Source: Parasponia andersonii
Lineage: Eukaryota > Streptophyta > Magnoliopsida > Rosales > Cannabaceae
NCBI GenBank assembly: GCA_002914805.1
Contig: JXTB01000122.1
Location: forward strand, 206,530-270,529
Direction: 5' to 3'
Length of the DNA: 64,000 nucleotides
The translations under genes and the position numbers were made by a program. The notes under the pieces were generated by a model. The model did no database searches and had not been told where the DNA came from. It saw only the letters and a list, made by a program, of their open reading frames with translations. Positions within the stretch are counted from its first letter, which is position 1. The number at the start of each line of letters is the position of its first letter. Positions 51,247-62,201 of this stretch are shown piece by piece.

Positions 51247-51664
51247 ATTCTTATAAAATCAACTCATAATTGCTCTAACTTCTAAGCCCCATTAAATATA
51301 AAATTACTCTCCCATAACATTCTCAAATCAGTCATGCTTTTTGATCTTTTTTTTTCCGTTTAATATTCCTTTCGTTATTAATTATTCTTTTAGCTTCTAT
51401 CTTATGGAACGATTTTAGAACGCTTGGGAAATATAAAAACTCATAAAGGATTATTGTAAATTATTTGTCGATATTTAATGTTACTATATTACTATAAATC
51501 TAAATTCTTTTACTTTATGTGATTGGGTTTCTTAGTACTCACTGTGCCCCATTGGATTAGAATCCGGATCCATTACTACTACCAGACCCTACCCCGCCCC
51601 ATCCACCTCACCCGTTTACATCCCTATGTACGGTAAAATTAGTTATGAACCTAGTAGTCCGTAA
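51247..51664. other. AT-rich spacer
   Basis: No gene seen. Confidence 0.5.
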
Positions 51665-51715
51665 TTTATTATAGGTCGGGTCTATTGCTACCCCCCTATC
51701 AATTCTCTCCACCCT
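51665..51715 (+). repeat. left target duplication and terminal inverted repeat of the MULE
   Basis: TTTATTATA (51665-51673), then the inverted repeat starting GGTCGGGTCTATTGC. Its well-conserved part runs to CTCTCCACCCT at about 51714. Confidence 0.9.
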
Positions 51716-52718
51716 TATTTTTTATATACTTTTTTATTACAAAAATAACCCTAATTGAAATTACTTTTTAGTACTAAAAATATTTATAAAAGATTATGTC
51801 TACACGTTCTTTAAACGTTTCAAAAAAAAAATATTTTTCCCACCCTTTTCTTAAACACAATTTATCTTGAATCCTAATTCCCCTGTAGATTACAGTAGTG
51901 ATTATAGTCTAAATAAATTATTGTGTTATCATACAAGAAGTACTATGAACCGTGAGATAGCTGATTTATTACATTGCTTCAATCTTAGAATAACAAGACC
52001 GAACATTAACATTTGGCATGAGCTTTTTGGCCCATAAGATTGTATTAGTTCTTTAGATATATTATTGCTCAAATTTTCTTCTTCAAGGAAAGTATAGGAG
52101 CACTTGGAAGGTCTAATTTGAGTTTTCATATTTTAATTTATTTAGTTTTAACTCTGTATAAACTCTTGTATAATGGCTGCAACTAACAAAGCAACCACTC
52201 GAGTTTACTTGGGGGAAGAAATTAAAATTTAAAGAGACAAGACGAAGCATCGATTAATAGAGACATTTACATATACATTCATGTTTACGTTTTTTTTTTA
52301 AAATAATATTCTTTGGTCATAATTAAAATTAGAACAAAGAGAAACGAAAATTGAAAGAAAACAATTAATAATAATGGAAACAATAAAATTGCAAAATAGA
52401 GTTTTTTTTTTGGGTATGGTGGTTGTTGTTGTCGTCTTTTTTTCCCCTCCTGTCTTGGAGTCTTCTTATATCTTTAGTTTAAGATTCTTTTTTTTCCTCT
52501 TTGGGAGTATTTGTTCTTCACAAAATGAGTGTATAAAGAAATAGTTGTTCTGAAAAAACTGAACACTTACTGTATTTTTATTCTTTGTTGTGCTATAAAT
52601 ATATTATTGTTTGGAATTTGTACAATGATCATTTTTTATTAGTTCATTCTTTAAGGGCTAACTATCTAAATGTCATGATTGCAACCAGGTTTTAATTTTC
52701 TTTATTGTACTTTTGCAG

Positions 52719-55655
52719 GATGCAACCTCTACTCAAGTCATTCATGATTATACAAAAGAATTTACAACTTCTGATGTACGAAAATTCTCGAAACTTCCTT
52801 TTAAGTTATATACAAATATCAAAATTTTAGTTTTATGATTAGAAATTTTGATGTATAGGTATTCAAGAGTAGAGAAGCTTTAGTTCAATGGACTCGTGAT
52901 ATTGGAAGAAGTAACAATTTAGTCATTATTATTAAGACTTCCGATTCAGGTGGTCCTCGCAAAAAACCAAGGATTATATTTGCTTGCGAAAGAGGAGGAA
53001 AATATATTGAAAGGACAAGGAAATATGAAAATTTATCAGATGAATTGAGAAAGATAGGTACCAAGAAGTGTGGATGTCTTTTCCAGCTAAAAGGTTTGAA
53101 ATTAGATAACAATACAATGACGATTGGATGGTGAAGGTTGTATGTGGAATTCACAACCATCCAACTGCAATGTATTTAGAAGGCCACTCTTTCGCTGGAA
53201 GACTACAAAAAGATGAAATTTCATTGTTACTAGATATGTCTAAAACATTAGTTCGGCCAAGGGAAATATTGCAAGCATTAAAGACAAGAGATTCTCGTAA
53301 CTCTAGCACGTTAAAAACAATTTATAACACACGCCAAAAGTACAAAACTGTAGAAAAAGCTAGAAGGTCACAAATGCAATTACTTATGAGTAAATTATCT
53401 GAGTATAAGTATATTGAATGGCATAGGAGTTGTGAAAACTCAGATGTTGTTAAAGATTTATTTTGGGCACACCCTTTTAGCATAGAATTATTACATACAT
53501 TTCTTCGTATTTTGTTGATGGATAGACCAACAGGTATCGTTTTCCATTATTACAAATTATTGGTGTTACCTCTACTGATAAGTTTTTTTCAATTATTGTT
53601 GCCTATCTTGAGTCTGAACGAGAAGAGAATTTTACATGGGCATTACATATGTTAAAAAGTTTATTTTATGATAATATTGTGCCTGAGATTATTATTTCAG
53701 ATAGGGATTTGGCTTTGATGAATGCCATTGAGAGTGTATTTTCAAGTAGCAAGCATTTATTGTGTAGATGGCATATCAATATTGACTTATTACATAAGTG
53801 CAAAAAATTATTTGAGACAAAGGAGAAATAGTAAAAGTTTATGTGCATTTGGAGTTTATTAGTACTATCTTCCACTAAAGAAGAGTACATGTAACATATT
53901 TTTTTATTGGAAAAGGATTTTGCTAAATATCCAAAGTCCCTTGAATATGTGACAATAACTTGGTTAGCTAAGTATAAAGAAAGATTTGTTGTTGCTTGGA
54001 TAGACACAATAATGCACTTTGGGAATGTGACAACAAATAGGTACAAATTTATAGTTTATATGACTGATATATTTCTATTTTTCTTTTGTCAATATTAACA
54101 CATTCATTTCAACAGGGTTGGGAGTTCATATTTGACATTGAAAAAATACCTAGGATCTAGTCAAGAGAACTTTGAGAGCTCATGGACTAAGATACATTCA
54201 TTACTTGAGTTACAACATACCCATATCAAGGCTTCATTTGAGAAAAGTTTGCATATTGTGGAACATAACTTTAAACCTGCAGAATTCAAAGAATTGCGAG
54301 GTTTTGTATCTATTCATGCTTTGAACTTAATAGTTACTGAGTTAAAACGTGCAAATTCAGTTGGTGTGGATATTTCAGCTTGTGGATGTGATTTACGACG
54401 TACACATGGCTTACCTTATGTACATGAGATTGCAGAATATGTGAGGGAAAGTCGGCTAATTCCAATTACATGTATTGAATCATATTAGAAGAAATTAGAT
54501 TTAATACGTATCCCAAAAAAACAAGTTGAAGTTTTAAGTTGTAAAGCAGAGGTGGATATGATTATTGAAAAATTCAATGGTAGTGATGATTCTGAAAAAG
54601 TGAAAATTTTAAAGAAATTGAAAGAGATAGCAAACCTAGGTTCTACATTTCTCATGGAGCCTAAAGTGAAGACCAAAACTTAAGGTCGTCCATCGTTAAA
54701 GGTAGATACCTCAATATGCCGAAACCTATCTACATTTGAGTTTACATCATCTGTCCAAGATAGTTACTCACCAGGAATTCTGTCAAGTATGACCACAACA
54801 AAAGTTTCTAAAATTATAATGTCAAAGAAGAGACGAACTAAAGAAAAGTTTAGCATTGTAATCATTTACTATTTGTATATCTTAAGTTCTGACAAATATT
54901 ATATTTTGATAGGTTTATCGAGCATCTTCGGTTCCTAATAAAGTCTATATTGATGCATTCTCGGATGGTTTGAAGACATATATTGCACATATAAAAGATG
55001 TTACTGATGATGGTAACTATGGATTTAGAGCAATATCTGATTTGATAGGTATGGGTGAAGATGGATGGATCCAAGTGTGAAAAGATTTGCTGAATGAGTT
55101 ACAATCCCAAATAGACCACTACACACAATTATATGGGATTTTTGGTAGGGTTGATGAGTTAGTTCATGTATTATCATTCTATAAAAGTAATGCCCCACGT
55201 GATCGATGGATGACAATGACAGACATAGGTCATCTTATAGCATCATGCTATAATGTTGTTTTAATTCACTTATCAATGTAATAATGTCTTACTTTTCTAC
55301 CGTTAAGATCAGTACCATTGCATTTTCTTTCCCGTAAATATATTGCTATTGGCTATGTTGAAAATCATTTTGTTGAGGTAAGTTTACTAAAGACCTACAT
55401 AATATTTTTATCTTTTCGTATATGGTACTAAAATTTAATTAACTATTATTTTTACTTAAAAAGGTTTTTTTGTAGGTGCTCTTGGCACCAGGCTCTCCTA
55501 TTCCACCTATAGCAAACAATTGGTACAAGTACCATCACTCTTGCGCAGATGGATAGGAACATGCTTATATTTCTCGTATCAAACATTTTAGAGAAATTAT
55601 GAGTTCCAGTGTGGTAACAATTGAGACAATTGACCTTACTTGTGATAGTTTATGA
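52719..55655 (+). pseudogene. MULE transposase (FAR1-like DNA-binding + MULE domain) with OTU protease domain, inactivated
   Basis: Exon-like pieces: 52719-52775, 52859-53118, about 53128-53831, about 53907-54040, 54117-54850, 54913-55280, about 55310-55377, 55477-55655, several with intact GT-AG borders. The N-terminal part is a FAR1-type zinc domain (VFKSREALVQW, CERGG, KKCGCLF, CGIHNHP). The MULE transposase core shows LLMD near 53515, IISDRDLALMNAI near 53690 and HLLCRWHIN near 53760. The C-terminal part is OTU-like (HIKDVTDDGNYGFRAI, DRWMTMTDIGHLIASCYNVV, IAIGYVENHFVEV, ending IETIDLTCD). Damage: a frame change near 53120, stops at 53829, near 54487, at the TAA near 54680, in the OTU core (TGA at 55077) and TAG near 55554, and a frame slip near 53530. 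The OTU catalytic cysteine is a tyrosine (TAT at 55018-55020). Confidence 0.88.
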
Positions 55656-56149
55656 CTTATATAGTATAAGCCATGTATTTTCCTTCTTTTTTTTTTTTCT
55701 AAGAAAGCCATGTATTTTCTCAATTGTGATAGTTTATCACTTTTATGGTATAAGACTTGTATTTCAATTCTCTATCTTTGCTAAATCTAATTATTTCCTA
55801 CTAATATTTATTTTGTAAGTCAATCACAATAATGAAAGAATGAGAATTGAAGAACATGATTTAAGCCTTTCGTTCAACTTTCAATCATAATAAATATCAC
55901 TTTAAAAGTTATTGTTTTCAAGTCATTTGCAATAATTTCCTAAATTTCTTTCTTTGAAGATTTTCTCCAAAAATCTGGAAGTCATTAGTTTTTGTGTGGT
56001 GGCATCTCTCATAATGCACACAACATGATAATGCAATAATTTCTCAAACTTTTTACTGATTGGTTTTATACTCTTGCAAATTCTTATAGCTAGAAATGCA
56101 ATTAATCCCAAAAGTCTCCTGGCATTCAATTTGAAGTAAAGTCTCCTGA

Positions 56150-56325
56150 TGTGTGCACCAATAGAAAATGGAAGCATAGACCAAATGCAAGCCTCCATGG
56201 TTGAGGCAAAAACAGAAGGAGCAAACTTTGTGGAACTTCGTATTAATTTCATGTCATTTTCTAACACCTCTAAAGTTGAGAAGCATATCAAGCAAAGAAC
56301 TTTACCTGCAATTCTCTCTCTTTGT
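56150..56325 (+). pseudogene. fragment of a dehydroquinate dehydratase / shikimate dehydrogenase gene inside the MULE
   Basis: A plus-strand frame reads CAPIENGSIDQMQASMVEAK, TEGANFVELRINFMSF and KVEKHIKQRTLPAIL. This fits the start of the type I dehydroquinate dehydratase domain of the bifunctional plant DHD/SHD enzyme (pattern: C-P-I...M...M..A...GAD-VE-R-D...IK..LP) in the plastid shikimate pathway. Only about 57 codons are present, with no catalytic Schiff-base lysine region, and the flanks do not continue. The piece lies between the OTU relic and the F-box fragment in the same orientation. I am fairly, not fully, sure of the family. Confidence 0.6.
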
Positions 56326-56750
56326 TATCATAACAGACTTATTGCTAGATTTCTTTCTTTTTCTTCCTCTTTTTCTTTTTTCCTCTGCCCCTAGTTAGTT
56401 ATGAAAGTTCATAATACGCAGATATATATATATATATATATATATATTCTAACAATGATGGTTATTATACAAACTATCCTAGTTAATGTATGATTACTAA
56501 AGAGGCTGTATTGAGTTACAAAAAAAGTTACAGAAATGATCACAAATAAAAGCAAGAAATTAGCTTGGTCGTCATATTTCCAACATAGACCACCGCTCAC
56601 ATATAACTTGTACAATAATGACGAACGAAACTATACAAATTACCTAGTCAAGAAATTAAAACAGAGGATGATTGGCCACCAGACCAATATTTTCCTTTAA
56701 TAAGGTCATTGTTTGACGACTTGTTACTCGTCAAAAAAACTCAAAAAGAT

Positions 56751-57365
56751 TTTTATATATGCAGTCCGCTTACTAGGTAGTGGGTTAAGCTCCCTGAGGC
56801 TCCCACATACCCTAAAGCAATAGACATAGTTTACAAGTCTGGATTTGTGTGCAAAACTGAAAGCAATCACTGCAATGAATCGTATTACTGCAATTGTAGT
56901 ATCAAGTACTTTGTTGTGGTTCTCGGTACGGATCACCACGAGTCGGTATACCATGCAGTCATCTTTTCTTCTGAGACCGGGTAATGGAACGAATCAAATT
57001 TCCAGTTTCCAGTGCGCCTAAATGTTGTGCATTGGACACCCGTCGGATGCAATGGAATTGTGTATTGGCCGTATGGCTCCAATAATTTTCGAGGAATTGT
57101 GGCATTCAATCCTTCCAGTAGTACAAACAATTCGAAATGACGTTGTCGTATGATTAACTTGCCATGAGAGTTCGGCCGCGACTAGCACGCTAGGAGCCAC
57201 AGGGCATGTCTCTGAGTGGTTCGGGGGCGGCTGCAGCTGTTGCACTTCTTTTGGCATGCGAGAGTCAGTTCCTTTGTTTTGAGGGCTTGGGATCTTGATC
57301 CAATGACTTCGTCTTGGGTTTTAGTGCACATCCTTCAGTTGAGAAGGAGAAGCCAAACGAGTTTT
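56751..57365 (+). pseudogene. F-box-associated (FBA) domain gene fragment inside the MULE
   Basis: One continuous frame of about 205 codons reads FYICSPLTR, WVKLPEAPTYPKAIDIVYKS, GFVCKTES, YFVVVLGTDHHESVYHAVIF, SSETG, WNESNFQFPV, VVHWTPVGCNGIVYWPYGS and GRLQLLHFFWHARVSSFVLR, then AWDLD. That is the FBA domain of plant F-box proteins, which recruit targets to SCF ubiquitin ligases. The N-terminal F-box itself is not evident. Six in-frame stops but no frame change are visible up to about 57365; typical FBA sequence (FWHLLALHPDDEGVLSL) resumes in another frame near 57355. Most stops look like CGA to TGA or GAA to TAA changes. Confidence 0.75.
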
Positions 57366-57659
57366 GGCATCTACTTGCGCTTCATCCAGATGATGAAGGT
57401 GTGTTATCCTTGACACACACAAAATCTGATGATCAAGATCTTGATATTTGCCAATATCAGATTGGTCAAGATCTAGACACCTGTGATGAATATGAATGGA
57501 GAGAAAAACGTGAAGGTGGAGGGTGGAAGAGAAAGGAAGAACGTGAGAGTACGGGGGTGGGAAAAGAAGGAAGAAAATTAAATTAAGAGATAATTTTGGA
57601 AAAAATAAAGGTGTAAAAAGTAGTAGTTAGTTTTTAAAAAATTTTTAAGTGTGTGGTTT

Positions 57660-57714
57660 TAGAAAGAGGGTGGAGAGAATAGACAAAGGGGTGTCAATAG
57701 ACTCCTTTATTATA
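57660..57714 (-). repeat. right terminal inverted repeat and target duplication of the MULE
   Basis: Inverted repeat ending CAATAGACTCC at 57705, then TTTATTATA (57706-57714). Together with the left end it fixes the borders of the element. Confidence 0.9.
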
Positions 57715-58793
57715 ATTACAACTTTTACATAATTATATTATCCTTCCATCATGTCTAAGTCTAACTTTGTTGAGCCTTGATTTTCAATTTTAGTATTATT
57801 TTAAATGACTAATTTTGTAAACCACCCCATATTATTACTTGTATTTAATAAGTCGATAATTAACAAAACATGATATGCCCAATACGAAGGCCCTTTTAGA
57901 AACAATAAAAGAAAATTAATGTTGAAAAAGTTTATTTTGGTCCTTAACATTTAATTTTGTCAAATTTGATCTTCGATCAATGCCAAATTGACAAGTTTTT
58001 AGCAATCAATGTTGTTATTTTGCTTTTGAAACTGTTTGGCATCGATGCATCTCATTTATTTTCATCCTTGAGAAGGAAGAAAAATCTATTGTATCATATT
58101 TATCCAATTACCAAATATATATGCATATATACACACCAGTAAAAACAAATTCATGTAATATAATTTAATTATTTGCAAATAACGAAATTAGATAACGAGG
58201 ACTTTTAATAGAGTTCACTAATATTGAAATAAAAAACTTCGAGGTGAACAAATAAAATGTGACTAAACAAATCTACATTTCATATTAATACCAAAAAATA
58301 TAGATTTCATATTCTCTCGATAAAACAAAATAATATAATCTCCAAGTAATAATCAAAAGCCGATTCTATAAAAGGAGAAAGATTAATTATTTAGGACCAG
58401 CTTGGTAGAATTGTAGATCTGCTGCAAAATATAATTTTAAACTATTGAGGGAAACATCTGCTGCAAAATATAATTTTAAAGTACTATAATTTAAAAAAAT
58501 TATATTAAAATATTTGATAAACTATGTGATTAAATAATCGTGCAAATATAAAAAAATCAAAATAGATGTCAATATACAGTTATGCATAGAAGAAGCTTAT
58601 TGATATTTACAATTATACATATTTTTTTACGTACTAACATATATATATTTTAAAACTAACATATATATATTTTAAAAAATTGATATGGAAATAAACTCAA
58701 TTAAATTTGTTCCTTATCATTTAATATAAGTTTCGGAAATAAAATTACATTGATCATTTCATATTTGTGAAACCAAATTACATATGCTTACGT

Positions 58794-58832
<39 letters not shown>

Positions 58833-59047
58833 AGAGATGTAACAAAGCAATCCATATAGGCCAAAATACATATTTAACTTCTGGCTTCTGCCATCCTCGT
58901 GAATATAATGTACTGATGTGCTCAAATGGGAAAATCTCCAAACAATTATCACAAGCTTAATCATTTTCATCTACTATTCACAACCCAAAACAACGAAAAA
59001 GGTTGCAAAGACAATTACTAGTTAGCATCAATAGTGTAGAGTGTTCT
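57715..59047. other. AT-rich spacer
   Basis: Contains a direct repeat of 25 bases (TCTGCTGCAAAATATAATTT...) at about 58418 and 58458, and a TA microsatellite at 58797-58829. No gene supported. Confidence 0.5.
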
Positions 59048-59415
59048 CTACAATTCGTTCAAGATGTAAACCACGTTTGTCAAGCATGCTGAAATGGCTG
59101 CAATGTAATTAGTTAGACGTATGACATAGAGATCAAGCGTCTTAACCAAAATTTTCACCTATATAATACAAAATTAATGAAAATATTATCTCAAGATAGT
59201 AGGATTTCATGAAGTAAAATTCTTAACTGATGAACGATCTTTAAAAAAAAAAAATGAAATCTAGATCGGCCTTAGGGCAATAATACCACAAGCAAAACCA
59301 ACAATTCCGTGCAAAACACCCTGAAATGAAAGAGCGCGTCAAAACTATAAAGCACCAAATGCGATAACTTGCACCTTATAGAAATAAGAATCAATTCTTT
59401 TCTGCACGGATAACC
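59048..59415 (-). CDS. candidate small spliced gene, 3' exons only
   Basis: Three exon-like pieces on the minus strand, 59415-59375, 59320-59287 and 59097-59048, have GT-AG borders (ACAG|GG, AAG|GTGCAA, TTTCAG|GG, GTG|GTATTA, TTGCAG|CC) and compatible phases. They give one open frame reading LSVQKRIDSYFYK, GVLHGIVGFACAISACLTN, VVYILNEL, then TAG. The middle is a hydrophobic segment typical of a small membrane protein. A strong donor (TTAT|GTAAGT) near 60166 could end a leader exon, but I find no exon with an ATG that links in phase. The family is unknown to me. Confidence 0.3.
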
Positions 59416-59872
59416 CTGTTTTCAAGTCAAGATCCACATAGTTTTAGATATACAACTTGGTAGATTAAATTTAGTTAGTAATTATAAAGAAGGAAAAATC
59501 TAGATCAAGCAAGTATTCAAGGAAAGTAACAAGTCATCTTGGCCTACCCTTGCAATCTTATTAGATTAAGCAAGCGTAATATTTAGATTAGGAAAACCCG
59601 GCTACTCCAATTGGAGAATTCAAGCATGACTAGATAGAATCTGAACCAATCTGAAGCGTCTCATTTTAACTGATCAATTTCTATCCAAACCTATCTTTCA
59701 CATCTTTCACATTCAAGTATTCCCCGTTCGAAACTCTGATTGTAAATAAATCTCATAACAAAGCTGATATTCAGTACTAACAACAACATGAGAACCAAAA
59801 CATGTGTATGTTGACACCAATGAGTGCATGAAAACCAAAACATACATAAGCACACACGCACCCCGAGTTAGA

Positions 59873-59904
<32 letters not shown>

Positions 59905-62102
59905 CGTGTGTGTGTGTGTGTGTGAGTTAATTCCAATCACGAACACAAATTATTGAACAATGCCTATGAATTCAAACTCTAGCATCTTTCACATTCAAGT
60001 GCTCCCTCTGATTCTAATCTCAGATAAAAAAGTTAACATTCAGTATCAATTAGAGTATGGGAATCTATACAAAACAGATATAGACACACACACACATAAA
60101 TATACATAATATATAAGCAAGTAGATAGTGGAGTACCATAAGAGGGAGAAGAAGAGCAAGAAAACTTACATAAGAGGAATAGTTGCTGAGCTCACGAAGG
60201 AAAATCTCCTCGAAGAGCAAGTCTCAGAATTTGCTTTCAAATTTTCGATTTAGGGGTAAATCCTTGGAATTTTTATTATTAAATAAGGGCATTTTCGTCA
60301 TATTGAAATGTTCATTAAAATGGAGCGCAAATTCCCGCTGGGTCTTTAGCAAAAATTCTTTGAGGAATCTATATTTTGTTACTTTACCAAACACGTAATT
60401 GACCACAGATTGTTTAAAAAGTGCTTTTAACTTATCCAAAAGCTAGTCCCTCGTTAATGCTTAAACTATTAGAAAGTTTTATTTTAGTTCTTAAAAGTCA
60501 AAATTTTTTATTCTAATCTTTAAATTTTTAAAATTGTTTCTGTTGGTCCTAATAGTTAGCATTTTTGGTTAAATATTTAACATAAAAGGAGTTAAAAGAT
60601 AAATAGTTGACCAAAAGATTTTGCTTCATGCTAAAAGAGAGAGTATATAATTTGAAAAGGAAATAGTACGTGTCAAGTCGTATGGAGTGGAAAGGGACTT
60701 GAGATTAATTGAGAGCCTAGTTTTGGCAATTGTAGGTTGTTTCTATTTTCCTCCATAACTTGCGAGTTCTTAATGAATGCAGATGTTAATGAAAGTTTTT
60801 ATTGATGGATTAGGTGCTCATGTAGATAATTTAAGCACGGGTAGTAGTATTAGCATAAATAAAAAAGAATTGAAAAAAAAAATCACTTATTCTGAACCTG
60901 GGATTGTAAAAAGAGTGATCTAGTACTATATTTACCAAAAACGTAAGAAGAAACAAAGCAAAAAAAAAATCCAAGGAGCAAAGACAGCCATTGTTTCATT
61001 TTCAACCATTTTATGTGGTGCCCAACACCTTGCGAGGTATAATTTTATTATTGTAATAGATCTCATATTAGTCTTACGTAAAATATAATTTTAATCTATA
61101 AATGATAGATTGTATGTAGTGTGTCCCTAGGTATTATATATGATCAATATTATCCTCCCTTATTGTATCAATAAAATAAACTGTACATAGAAAGCTAAAA
61201 AATGTACCACTTCTTCTTAGTTTCTTTTTTCTTTCCTTTTTATGTTTCTTGTAATTGTTGGTCAGTTTGTTAGTATTCTTTGTATCCGAAAACTTCACAT
61301 TTAGAGAATAAATAAGTTGCCATTCTTTTTCTTTTATTTGCTTGGGTATTTGTTGATCAAAACAAAGGTTTTAACTCCTATCATTTTAGTAGCTGAGAAT
61401 ATTTTTCTTTATTCATACATGACTCCAAAGCAAATTAATTAATCACAATCTTTTCTTTTCAAAAAATAAAATAATAAGTTCTGATTTGATAACTCAAACT
61501 AAAGATTAGGAATGAAATTCTTTATCTAGTCTCATATTTGAGCCCAAACAAGGATTAGAGAGTTTGGCCCATTTTCTTAATCTCCTTCCCGTATGACTAA
61601 ATTAACCCAACCTCCTAAACCCAACACACATTTTGTTTATTTTTTATTTTTTTTCATTTTTTCTTTATTTTATAATTTTTTTTATTAACATAAATATATA
61701 TTAATTAAATTCTAATTTTTATTTTTATTTTTTCAACTAAAAGAATATTTTATTTTTATATACCTATTTTTCTTAAATAAATTAAAATCATATTATTTAT
61801 ATAATCATCATTTAAATTTATTTTTTATATTTTTTGAAATATTTATTTATTTTTTTCTTTTTAAATAAAACATAATTAGAACTACATTAAGAAAAGTTAT
61901 TATATTTAGGCCTTATGTTACATCAAACACAATAAGTACTAAATAACACTACTCAATCTAGTTCAAGAGTCTAAAGCACGAGTCATTGTCTTTATTTTAT
62001 TTATTTAAATAATTATTCAGACTTAATCAAGTTTATTTATCTTAAGTTTCTTCCTGACTCTCAAATTTTATTATTCTCCATATCATCTCCACCTTAGGAT
62101 TA
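59416..62102. other. spacer with microsatellites and a local imperfect repeat
   Basis: A TA/GT microsatellite lies at 59874-59923. Two loosely repeated stretches start CTTTCACATTCAAGT at about 59705 and 59987. The last kilobase (about 61620-61860) is almost pure A/T. Apart from a possible leader exon of the small gene on the minus strand near 60170-60240, I see no gene. Confidence 0.45.
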
Positions 62103-62201
62103 ATGTTGTGTTTTTTCCTCATTGGGGTGCTAACGGATCCTTGGATATTAAACAAAATCAGTAAGAACACGCTTATGATTGGAATTATTAGAGTCGGCTA
62201 A
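62103..62201 (+). pseudogene. short relic of a CHX antiporter gene
   Basis: The frame reads MLCFFLIGVLTDPWILNKIS, KNTLMIGIIRVG, stop. It matches the downstream CHX gene (FMLCFFLIGVQTDPCVLK at 63946-64000) and extends a little past where that copy is cut by the window edge. Only about 32 codons of an 800-codon family are present. The rest of a former tandem copy seems to be lost or too decayed to see. Confidence 0.65.

Larger units (their letters stand above)
51665..57714 (+). mobile_element. Mutator-like element (MULE) with FAR1/transposase/OTU relics and captured host gene pieces
   Basis: The element spans 51674-57705 (6032 bp). Perfect 9-bp target duplications TTTATTATA lie at 51665-51673 and 57706-57714. 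Terminal inverted repeats match for about 40 bases (left GTCTATTGCTACCCC ... ATTCTCTCCACCCT; right, inverted, GTCTATTGACACCCC ... ATTCTCTCCACCCT) and more loosely beyond. Plus-strand contents in order: a decayed FAR1-type/MULE transposase with a C-terminal OTU protease region (52719-55655), a dehydroquinate dehydratase-like exon fragment (about 56150-56325), and an F-box-associated domain fragment (about 56750-57365). MULEs with FAR1-like transposases are known, as are elements carrying host gene fragments (Pack-MULEs). Here the element has whole ends but a dead transposase, so any movement needed help in trans. Confidence 0.92.

Noticed and set aside
51674-57705. Possibility that the transposase-OTU region is an active or domesticated gene
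   Set aside because: Several stops, frame changes and the lost catalytic cysteine make a functional protein unlikely.
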